DNA of 42,790 nt from an uncultured Christensenellaceae bacterium (lineage in GTDB: Bacteria; Bacillota; Clostridia; Christensenellales; Borkfalkiaceae), in assembly GCA_910587365.1 (NCBI GenBank), contig CAJUKJ010000004.1, forward strand, positions 1 through 42,790, read 5' to 3'. The notes beneath the pieces are model-generated. The model had not been told where the DNA came from, searched no databases, and was given only the letters and a program-made list of their open reading frames with translations. The position numbers were made by a program, and so were the translations under genes. Shown here one piece after another: positions 17,025 to 23,717 of the stretch (its first letter is position 1; each line of letters starts with the position of its first letter).

Positions 17025-17750
17025 TTAATCCCCGTCTGCCGACAACGATTTTATGTACTCCAAATAATCCGTTTCGCCCGAATGACATCCGAAATCCATT
17101 TGCAGATACGTTGCTATCCTTTCTTCAAAGGGCAATTCGTCCTCTGCCTCAAAAGGAATTACATACAGCTTTTCAAACCCGTGTTCTTTCCAAAAGCCTT
17201 CCTGCCGTAAGCCGCCTAAAGCTGTCGCCATTAAGTAACGGAACATAGCGCGTTCTTGGTCGAAGTTTTCCTCAAAGACTTCGCTGTTTTCTTCAAACCA
17301 ATCGACAACTTCCTTACTTAATAAATCGTCGTAGTTATAGTATACAGTGCAGTAGTAAAGACTGTTCTGCATTAAAAATTTTTGCAGCTTTTTGAATGTC
17401 TTAGTATCAGCGGAAACCACGTCCCACTCGGCATAAGGCTCGAAGCGGTAATACGATTTTTCATCTTCCGCGCAGTCTTTGATTTGTTTGCGGTATTCTT
17501 CTTCCGTATTGAAGTACAGGTAAGTTTCAAAATCTTCTTCGTATACAAACTGTACGAGATTGCCTATTTCAAAAGAAACGCCGTATATGGTTTGCCCCTT
17601 ATGTTTTTCAACGAATTTCGGAAAAAAGTCAACAACCGCTTCGCGGAATAATGCGATGAATTGGGCGGCGACATCCGGCGTTAATAAAATTCCCGTATCG
17701 TCTTTTTTATATTGTTTTGACAATTGTTTTGCAATCTGCTCGTCTGTCAT
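17025..17750 (-). CDS. DUF4303-like protein
   Basis: 241 aa from ATG 17750 (MTDEQIAKQL). A longer in-frame start at 17897 would add a 49-residue tract that overlaps the frameshifted gene upstream, so it is rejected. Rich in acidic and aromatic residues, no signal peptide. The pattern GVSFEIGNLVQFVYEEDFETYLYFNTEEEY resembles DUF4303 as I remember it. Such proteins often stand among polymorphic-toxin immunity genes, but no toxin is visible here. Family assignment moderate. Confidence 0.55.
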   Translation of the reverse strand: MTDEQIAKQLSKQYKKDDTGILLTPDVAAQFIALFREAVVDFFPKFVEKHKGQTIYGVSFEIGNLVQFVYEEDFETYLYFNTEEEYRKQIKDCAEDEKSYYRFEPYAEWDVVSADTKTFKKLQKFLMQNSLYYCTVYYNYDDLLSKEVVDWFEENSEVFEENFDQERAMFRYLMATALGGLRQEGFWKEHGFEKLYVIPFEAEDELPFEERIATYLQMDFGCHSGETDYLEYIKSLSADGD

Positions 17751-17820
17751 AATAGTAATTCTTTTAAATATTTTTCTCGAATTTTTTCTTACTGCATATA
17801 GCGATATTATTTCAACACGG

Positions 17821-18053
17821 TCAATCTTCCATATCGGAAAACGGAATTTTTCCGTGAAGCTCGATAGCGCGCCGCCTCGTCGGCGTTCCGTCGTCATTTA
17901 TTTCCATAAGGCGCATCTTTTTTATTTTGGTACAATCTATTTCGTCGAAAACGTCTGCTTCCAATTTCAATTCCCACTCCGCCCATTTTTTTGCAGACCG
18001 AATTTCTCCATTACGTTCAATTTTTCTTCAAAAGTCAGTTCATTATCTTTCAT
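17821..18053 (-). pseudogene. Frameshifted small gene (77 aa if restored)
   Basis: An ATG at 18053 with AAAGGA upstream opens MKDNELTFEEKLNVMEKFGLQK, then hits a stop. Shifting frame within a run of seven A (minus strand; plus 17986-17992) continues as KWAEWELKLEADVFDE through ...ELHGKIPFSDMED to a stop at 17821. One extra A would give a continuous 77-aa acidic protein. It may be a decayed gene, a slippage-regulated gene or a homopolymer sequencing error. It is first in the transcription order before the DUF4303-like gene. Confidence 0.6.
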
Positions 18054-18136
18054 TTTTATTTTCCTTTCGGCAACACTAAATTATTGTTTAGCACTCTATT
18101 ATTATACAACAACCCAATCAAAAGGTAAAGTAGAAA

Positions 18137-18168
18137 CGCACTATACCTTGCTTGCAAGGTATAGTGCG
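18137..18168. repeat. Perfect 15-bp inverted repeat with an overlapping alternative hairpin
   Basis: Arms CGCACTATACCTTGC (18137-18151) and GCAAGGTATAGTGCG (18154-18168). The right arm can instead pair downstream: GTATAG (18159-18164) with CTATAC (18169-18174). It lies between the zinc-ribbon gene and the frameshifted gene, upstream of a TATAAT box (minus strand). No T-run follows, so an operator or RNA switch is as likely as a terminator. Confidence 0.6.
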
Positions 18169-18247
18169 CTATACTTACATTCTGTTCCTGTGGTAAAATT
18201 CCCTATGGGAACTACGGTAACACGGAAAGGTTTTTATTTTAAATACG

Positions 18248-18640
18248 TCACATTACCACTGTTCCGCCTTGCCAGACGCTTAAAATCATAGCAAAAGCCG
18301 CTATCCAGATAATAAGCCATATTACAAAGGCAATAATGCTTACTATCAACGCAGCAATAGCAAGACCGTATAAGGAATGGTTTTTTGCCTTAGCCATACC
18401 TACTATGCTGAGAATAAGTCCGACTATGGAAGGAATTAAAAACAGATAGTTTCCCCCGAACAGACCGACTATCGATACCACAAGTCCTGCAATTGCAAGA
18501 CCGTTTACAGGCTTTTCGGGTTGATACTGAACGGTATTTTGCATTATACCTGACGACGGCATATTGTCCGTCGGTACACCGCAGTGTACGCAGACGACTG
18601 CTTTATCGTCAATTTCTTTTCCGCAATGCTTACAAAACAT
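18248..18640 (-). CDS. Zinc-ribbon membrane protein with DUF4190-like region
   Basis: 130 aa from ATG 18640; GGAG sits 7 nt upstream of it, and the upstream in-frame ATG overlaps that ribosome site. N-terminal zinc ribbon with two CXXC pairs (FCKHCG, VCVHCG), a Pro/Gln linker, then three hydrophobic helices (about 48-70, 73-85, 95-122) with the GLAIAGLVVSIVGL / YGLAIAALIVSI repeat typical of DUF4190. Function unknown; common in Bacillota. Confidence 0.8.
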   Translation of the reverse strand: MFCKHCGKEIDDKAVVCVHCGVPTDNMPSSGIMQNTVQYQPEKPVNGLAIAGLVVSIVGLFGGNYLFLIPSIVGLILSIVGMAKAKNHSLYGLAIAALIVSIIAFVIWLIIWIAAFAMILSVWQGGTVVM

Positions 18641-18654
18641 ATTTCTCTCCATTG

Positions 18655-18690
18655 ATTAAATAATATACTTTTATTAAATAATATACTTTT
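18655..18690. repeat. 18-bp perfect tandem duplication in the upstream region
   Basis: ATTAAATAATATACTTTT occurs twice back to back (18655-18672, 18673-18690) before the zinc-ribbon gene. Each copy carries a TATATT on the minus strand, so it duplicates a possible -10 box. Confidence 0.85.
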
Positions 18691-18735
18691 ATTCAATTAT
18701 ATTATTAAAAATGCGAATTGTCAAGAGTAAAAATA

Positions 18736-18758
18736 AAAGCGTCCTTAAAGGACGCTTT
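18736..18758 (-). terminator. Terminator of tuf
   Basis: AAAGCGTCC (18736-18744) pairs with GGACGCTTT (18750-18758), followed on the minus strand by a run of T, starting 15 nt after the tuf stop. Confidence 0.9.
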
Positions 18759-18772
18759 ATTTATAATTTTAA

Positions 18773-19987
18773 TTAGCCAACGATTTTAACAACCGTACCG
18801 GAACCAACGGTTCTGCCGCCTTCACGGATAGCGAAACGAAGTTTTTCTTCTACTGCTACGGGCTTAATAAGCTCTACCTTGATTTCTACGTTGTCGCCGG
18901 GCATAACCATTTCTACGCCTGCGGGAAGCTCGATAGAACCGGTAACGTCGGTAGTCCTGATGAAGAACTGAGGACGGTAGTGGTTGAAGAAAGGAGTGTG
19001 ACGTCCGCCTTCGTCTGCTTTAAGAACGTATACCTGAGCGGTAAACTTGGTAGCAGTTTTAACAGTACCGGGTTTAGCAAGAACCTGTCCCTTTTCAATA
19101 CCCTTTCTGTCAATACCACGAAGAAGTGCGCCTACGTTGAAGCCTGCGATAGCTTCATCAACGCTCTTATGGAACATTTCAAGACCGGTAATGGTCGTAC
19201 CTACGGGCTTTTCGATAAGTCCTACGATTTCAGCGGGATCGCCAACGTGAGCGGTACCTCTTTCTACTCTACCTGTTGCAACGGTACCACGACCGGAAAT
19301 CGTGAATACGTCCTCAACGGGAAGAAGGAAGGGCTTCGCCGTATCTCTTTCGGGAGTGGGGATGAAGCTGTCGATGGTGTCCATAAGCTGAAGAATGCAC
19401 TGGCATTCGGGAGCTGCAAGAACTTCCGCATCGGAAGCACCGGAAGAAGCCTTTTCAAGAGCCTTTAATGCCGAACCTCTGATGATGGGGCAATCTTTGA
19501 AGCCCTGTGCTTCAAGAGTATCGGTAATTTCCATTTCGACAAGCTCGAGAAGTTCGGGGTCGTCCATCTGGTCGCACTTGTTGAGGAATACAACGATGTA
19601 AGGAACGCCTACCTGACGGGAAAGCAGGATATGCTCTCTGGTCTGGGGCATGGGACCGTCGGTTGCTGCAACTACGAGGATTGCGCCGTCCATCTGAGCG
19701 GCACCCGTAATCATGTTTTTAACGTAGTCTGCGTGTCCCGGGCAGTCAACGTGTGCGTAGTGACGCTTTTCGGTCTGATACTCTACGTGAGCGGTGTTAA
19801 TTGTTATACCACGAGCCTTCTCTTCGGGAGCCTTATCGATCTCGTCGTATTTCATTTTCTCTGCCTGACCCTTGCATGCCATAACCATAGTGATAGCTGC
19901 GGTCAGCGTGGTCTTGCCGTGGTCAACGTGGCCGATTGTGCCGATGTTAACGTGGGGCTTGCTGTTGTCGTACTTAGCCTTTGCCAT
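18773..19987 (-). CDS. tuf: Elongation factor Tu
   Basis: 404 aa. Delivers aminoacyl-tRNA to the ribosomal A site. G1 GHVDHGKT (about 19-26), G2 region RGITINTAH, G3 DCPGH, G4 NKCD, G5 GSALKAL are all present, followed by the two beta-barrel domains. Last gene of the str block, separated from fusA by a promoter, a leader hairpin and structured element A, so it can be expressed independently. Confidence 0.98.
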   Translation of the reverse strand: MAKAKYDNSKPHVNIGTIGHVDHGKTTLTAAITMVMACKGQAEKMKYDEIDKAPEEKARGITINTAHVEYQTEKRHYAHVDCPGHADYVKNMITGAAQMDGAILVVAATDGPMPQTREHILLSRQVGVPYIVVFLNKCDQMDDPELLELVEMEITDTLEAQGFKDCPIIRGSALKALEKASSGASDAEVLAAPECQCILQLMDTIDSFIPTPERDTAKPFLLPVEDVFTISGRGTVATGRVERGTAHVGDPAEIVGLIEKPVGTTITGLEMFHKSVDEAIAGFNVGALLRGIDRKGIEKGQVLAKPGTVKTATKFTAQVYVLKADEGGRHTPFFNHYRPQFFIRTTDVTGSIELPAGVEMVMPGDNVEIKVELIKPVAVEEKLRFAIREGGRTVGSGTVVKIVG

Positions 19988-20182
19988 TTTTGTTTCTCCT
20001 TATAAATAAATTTTATAAAATGATAACTTCCGCCGTAAACGGCGTCGCAGCTATCTATCATTACCTTGCTGCTTTCAACGCGTTACCGCATTGCCTATAT
20101 TATATATTAAAAATTTTTAAAAGACAATTAAAATAACGCTAAATTTTGAAAAATTTTCCTGTATCGTAGATACGGCACTATA
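19988..20182 (-). promoter_or_regulatory. tuf leader with hairpin
   Basis: Within the roughly 105-nt leader a hairpin forms from AATGATA (20019-20025) with TATCATT (20056-20062), enclosing a CGCCG-TAAA-CGGCG stem-loop (20031-20044). It ends about 30 nt before ATG and may affect stability or translation. Another small hairpin GTATC-GTA-GATAC at 20161-20173 lies upstream of the promoter. Confidence 0.5.
20099..20127 (-). promoter_or_regulatory. tuf promoter
   Basis: Minus strand TTGTCT (20122-20127), 17-nt spacer, TATAAT (20099-20104); predicted start near 20092. Confidence 0.7.
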
Positions 20183-20304
20183 AAAAATGTGGAGATGCGA
20201 GCAAGACAAGGCAAGCGAGCATTTCCGAGGGGAGCTTACAATGAAGTAAGTGACCCGAGGAAAGCGGAGCTTAACAAAGTATTGCGACGCATATACGCAT
20301 TTTT
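20183..20304. repeat. Structured intergenic repeat, copy A (fusA 3' end)
   Basis: An imperfect hairpin of 122 nt. Outer stem AAATGTG (20185-20191) with CGCATTT (20296-20302), a 3x3 loop, ATGCG with CGCAT, then GCAA/TTGC, AAGC/GCTT, TTTCC/GGAAA, GGG/CCC and CTTAC/GTAAG to the apex. The invariant motifs CAAGACAA and GTATTG lie in the flanks. The right arm overlaps the fusA stop codon. Same fold as the copies at 31067, 37959 and 41433. Confidence 0.85.
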
Positions 20305-22408
20305 AGTTTTTCTTCGCTCTCTCGCCGATAACTTTTTCCGCTACAGACTTAGGCACTTCGGAATAGTGATCGAACTGCATTGTGAACTGACCTCTTCCCT
20401 GCGTCCTCGAACGGAGGTCGGTTGCATAACCGAACATTTCGGAAAGGGGAACTTCCGCATCAACGACCTTTGCACCTGCTCTGTCGTCGGTGGATATAAT
20501 AGTTCCGCGGCGTGCGGTTACGTTACCCATAATATCGCCGAAATAATCGTCGGGAGTGATAACTTCAACCTTCATAATGGGTTCGAGAAGGACTGCGTTT
20601 GCCTTTGCCATACCGTCCTTAAAGCCCATAGAGCCTGCAATCTGGAACGCCATTTCCGAGGAGTCGACCTCGTGGTAGCTTCCGTCATAAACCTGGATTT
20701 TGAAGTCAACCACTTCGTAGCCTGCAAGGAAACCGTTTCTTGCCGCGCCCTGGATACCCTTGTCGATTGCGGGGATATATTCCTTTGGAATAGAACCGCC
20801 GACAGTGAGGTCTTCAAACACGTAGCCCGAACCGGGTTCGCCGGGAATTAAATGAAGCTTACAGTGACCGTACTGACCTTTACCGCCAGACTGACGCTTG
20901 TACATACCTTCGCAGTCAACGGCCTTTTTAATAGTTTCGCGGTAAGCAACCTGGGGTGCGCCAACGTTAGCTTCCACTTTAAATTCTCTGAGAAGTCTGT
21001 CAACGATGATGTCGAGGTGCAATTCGCCCATGCCCGCGATAATCGTCTGACCCGTTTCCTGGTCGGTATAGGTCTTGAACGTGGGGTCTTCCTCGGCAAG
21101 CTTGATAAGAGCCATTGTCATCTTTTCCTGTCCCGCTTTGGTCTTAGGCTCGATTGAAAGCTGGATAACGGGGTCGGAGAAAGTCATCTGTTCGAGTATG
21201 ATGGGGTGCTTTTCGTCGCAAAGGGTATCGCCGGTTGTGGTATCCTTTAAACCTACGATTGCGCAGATATCGCCCGAATAAACCTTGGGGATTTCGGTAC
21301 GGGTATTTGCGTGCATCTGGACAAGACGTCCTACCCTCTCCTTTTTGCCCTTGGTCGAATTGTAGCAATACGAACCGGAGTCAAGAACGCCGGAGTACGC
21401 TCTGAAATAAGCAAGACGGCCTACGAAGGGGTCGGTTGCGATTTTGAAAGCAAGTCCTGCGAAAGGCTCGTCGTCGGAAGTTTCCCTTACTTCTTCTTTG
21501 CCGTTGTCGGGATTAACGCCCGTTACGTGCGCTACGTCAACAGGGGAAGGAAGGAAGTCGATAACTGCGTCGAGAAGCATCTGGACGCCCTTATTCTTAT
21601 AGGACGAACCGCAAAGCACGGGCGTGCATTTCATTGCGATAGTCGCCGCACGGAGTCCTTTACGGATTTCTTCGGGGGTAAGCTCCATCGTTTCAAGGAA
21701 CTTTTCCATAAGCTCGTCGTCGCCTTCTGCGGCAGCCTCCATAATTGCGAGGTGTCCCGCTTCCGCAGCGTCTTTAAGTTCTGCGGGGATTTCGTCCTTA
21801 TGGTACTGTTTACCGTCTTCGGAATCGTAGATTTCCGCATTCATTTCAATGAGGTCTACGATACCTTTGAAGGTATCTTCCTTACCGATGGGAAGCTCGA
21901 TGGGAATAGGATTGGCGTTAAGCCTGTCCTTCATCATCTGAACGGCGCGGTCGAAGTTTGCACCGTTGATATCCATTTTGTTTACGTAAGCTATGCGGGG
22001 AACCTTATACTTGTCCGCCTGACGCCAAACGGTTTCAGACTGGGGTTCAACGCCGCCCTTTGCACAGAACGTAGCAACGGCACCGTCGAGTACTCTCAAA
22101 GAACGCTCGACTTCGACAGTGAAGTCAACGTGTCCCGGGGTATCGATGATGTTTATTCTGCACTCGTCCTTTTTGGTCTGTCCCGTTCTCGTCCAGTGGC
22201 AGGTTGTAGCCGCGGACGTGATGGTAATACCGCGCTCCTGCTCCTGTACCATCCAGTCCATCGTAGCCGAACCGTCGTGCGTTTCGCCTATTTTATGGTT
22301 GATGCCGGTGTAGTACAAAATACGCTCGGTAGTGGTAGTCTTGCCGGCGTCGATATGCGCCATAATGCCTATATTTCTGGTATGGGCTAAATCGTATTCT
22401 CTTGCCAT
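20303..22408 (-). CDS. fusA: Elongation factor G
   Basis: 701 aa. GTPase that drives ribosomal translocation. G1 AHIDAGKTT, G2 RGITITSAA, G3 DTPGHVDF, G4 NKMD; the domain IV-V region with GGSIPKEYIPAIDKG and RGTIISTDDR is complete. Starts 10 nt after rpsG stops. Its stop codon lies inside repeat A. Confidence 0.98.
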   Translation of the reverse strand: MAREYDLAHTRNIGIMAHIDAGKTTTTERILYYTGINHKIGETHDGSATMDWMVQEQERGITITSAATTCHWTRTGQTKKDECRINIIDTPGHVDFTVEVERSLRVLDGAVATFCAKGGVEPQSETVWRQADKYKVPRIAYVNKMDINGANFDRAVQMMKDRLNANPIPIELPIGKEDTFKGIVDLIEMNAEIYDSEDGKQYHKDEIPAELKDAAEAGHLAIMEAAAEGDDELMEKFLETMELTPEEIRKGLRAATIAMKCTPVLCGSSYKNKGVQMLLDAVIDFLPSPVDVAHVTGVNPDNGKEEVRETSDDEPFAGLAFKIATDPFVGRLAYFRAYSGVLDSGSYCYNSTKGKKERVGRLVQMHANTRTEIPKVYSGDICAIVGLKDTTTGDTLCDEKHPIILEQMTFSDPVIQLSIEPKTKAGQEKMTMALIKLAEEDPTFKTYTDQETGQTIIAGMGELHLDIIVDRLLREFKVEANVGAPQVAYRETIKKAVDCEGMYKRQSGGKGQYGHCKLHLIPGEPGSGYVFEDLTVGGSIPKEYIPAIDKGIQGAARNGFLAGYEVVDFKIQVYDGSYHEVDSSEMAFQIAGSMGFKDGMAKANAVLLEPIMKVEVITPDDYFGDIMGNVTARRGTIISTDDRAGAKVVDAEVPLSEMFGYATDLRSRTQGRGQFTMQFDHYSEVPKSVAEKVIGERAKKN

Positions 22409-22418
22409 AGTTTACCTC

Positions 22419-22889
22419 TTAGAAACGGAAGTGAGCAAACGCCTTGTTTGCCTCTGCCATTCTGTGCGTGTCTTCCTTCTTCTTTACCGCGCCGCCTGCA
22501 TTGTTGTAAGCGTCGATAAGTTCTGCGGCGAGCTTGTTTGCCATTTCGCGTTCCGAACGCTTACGCGTTGCGATAACGAGCCAACGGATTGCAAGCGTCT
22601 GCCTTCTTTCGGGTCTGATTTCGATGGGAACCTGATAGTTCGCACCGCCGACACGTCTTGCCTTAACTTCCAATACGGGCATAAGATTGTTCATTGCCTG
22701 ATTGAAAATTTCCATAGGGTCTTTTCCGAGTTTTTCACTCATTATATTGAAAGCATCGTAAACGATGTTCTGTGCTGTTCCTCTCTTACCGTCGTACATA
22801 ACCTGGTTGATAAGCTTAGTTACAACCTTGCTGCCATACACGGGATCGGGTAATACGTCCCTCTTGGGAACGCCGCCTCTTCTGGGCAT
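22419..22889 (-). CDS. rpsG: Ribosomal protein S7
   Basis: 156 aa, usual length. Primary 16S rRNA-binding protein of the small-subunit head. Starts MPRRGGVPKRDVLPDPVYGSKVV with AGGAGG before it. Cotranscribed with rpsL and fusA. Confidence 0.98.
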   Translation of the reverse strand: MPRRGGVPKRDVLPDPVYGSKVVTKLINQVMYDGKRGTAQNIVYDAFNIMSEKLGKDPMEIFNQAMNNLMPVLEVKARRVGGANYQVPIEIRPERRQTLAIRWLVIATRKRSEREMANKLAAELIDAYNNAGGAVKKKEDTHRMAEANKAFAHFRF

Positions 22890-23149
22890 AAAAACCTCCT
22901 TTTATTTTTAAGGGTTTACCTTAAATAAGCTAATGCTTGCTCCTTGGAGTAGCATACCTTCTCCACTTATTATATTTAAGTGAATACTGCCTAATTTTTA
23001 TCGGTAAGGGTAATATATTCCGAAACAATTAGGAAATTTAAAGATATTTGATGCCGAAAAAATGCAATGGCGGATTTATTTCGCCCGTTAAGCGTTTTTA
23101 CGACAACAACCTCACGGAAAATTTGCAAAGAAAATTTTCGTGAATTAAA
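22890..23149 (-). other. Structured rpsL-rpsG spacer
   Basis: 260 nt without an ORF, longer than usual for this operon. Inverted segments: AAAATTT/AAATTTT between TCACG and CGTGA (23111-23143, just after the rpsL stop), GGCG/CGCC at about 23070-23086, CCTAATT/AATTAGG, and CTTAAAT/ATTTAAG close to rpsG. In E. coli, S7 represses translation by binding the S12-S7 spacer; a similar role here is inference. Confidence 0.45.
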
Positions 23150-23521
23150 TTACTTGGGGCGTTTTGCGCCGTAACGGGAACGCGCCTGTTTACGCTTTGA
23201 AACGCCTGCGGTATCCAATGCACCGCGGATGATATGGTAACGAACGCCGGGTAAGTCCTTAACCCTGCCGCCCCTGATGAGTACGGACGAGTGTTCCTGA
23301 AGATTGTGACCTTCGCCGGGAATGTAAACGGTACCTTCCTGCTTGTTGGTAAGTCTTACTCTTGCAATCTTTCTTATAGCAGAGTTGGGCTTTTTAGGCG
23401 TGGTGGTGGTTACCGAAAGGCAAACGCCGCGCTTCTGGGGGCAGTTGTCCAATATGGGCGACTTGCTCTTGAAAACCTGTTTTTCTCTGCCGTTTCTTAT
23501 AAGCTGGTTGATTGTAGGCAT
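23150..23521 (-). CDS. rpsL: Ribosomal protein S12
   Basis: 123 aa. Decoding-centre protein; contains TTTPKKPNSAIRKIARVRLTN with the Lys sites known for streptomycin resistance, and PGVRYHIIRGALDTAGV. First gene of the str block, with AGGAGG before ATG and a 140-nt leader. Confidence 0.98.
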   Translation of the reverse strand: MPTINQLIRNGREKQVFKSKSPILDNCPQKRGVCLSVTTTTPKKPNSAIRKIARVRLTNKQEGTVYIPGEGHNLQEHSSVLIRGGRVKDLPGVRYHIIRGALDTAGVSKRKQARSRYGAKRPK

Positions 23522-23610
23522 ATTATCCTCCTTGTTTTACTCGGTATTTAAACCTGTGGAATATATCTTCTTACCGCATACCCTTATAATACGATAAAGG
23601 AGAAAGCTAT

Positions 23611-23666
23611 AAAAAATCAGTCCTTGCGATTTGCATAATAAGGCATATTAAACATAATCGCAAAGG
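23611..23666 (-). terminator. Attenuator-like hairpin in the str operon leader
   Basis: On the minus strand, TTGCGATT pairs with AATCGCAA (within 23622-23631 and 23656-23666, CC/GG beyond a bulged T), and about 5 nt later comes TTTTTT. It lies directly after the transcription start and about 90 nt before rpsL. A premature terminator for ribosomal protein control is plausible. Confidence 0.55.
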
Positions 23667-23668
23667 CT

Positions 23669-23697
23669 ATTTTATCAAAGCATTTTTAAATTGTCAA
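23669..23697 (-). promoter_or_regulatory. Promoter of the rpsL-rpsG-fusA operon
   Basis: Minus strand TTGACA (23692-23697), 17-nt spacer, TAAAAT (23669-23674). Confidence 0.85.
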
Positions 23698-23717
23698 ACA
23701 AATTTCGGTTAAATTAT

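Noticed and set aside
17751..17897. 49-residue extension of the DUF4303-like protein
   Set aside because: The sequence belongs, in another frame, to the frameshifted small gene upstream.
20183..20304. Reading the ~120-nt repeats as insertion sequence ends or MITEs
   Set aside because: Terminal arms differ completely in sequence between copies, no transposase is nearby and no clear target duplications are seen; conserved pairing points to structure instead.
21311..22390. 359-aa plus-strand frame opposite fusA
   Set aside because: It is the antisense of conserved EF-G coding sequence, has no ribosome site and an improbable Cys/Arg/Val-rich composition.
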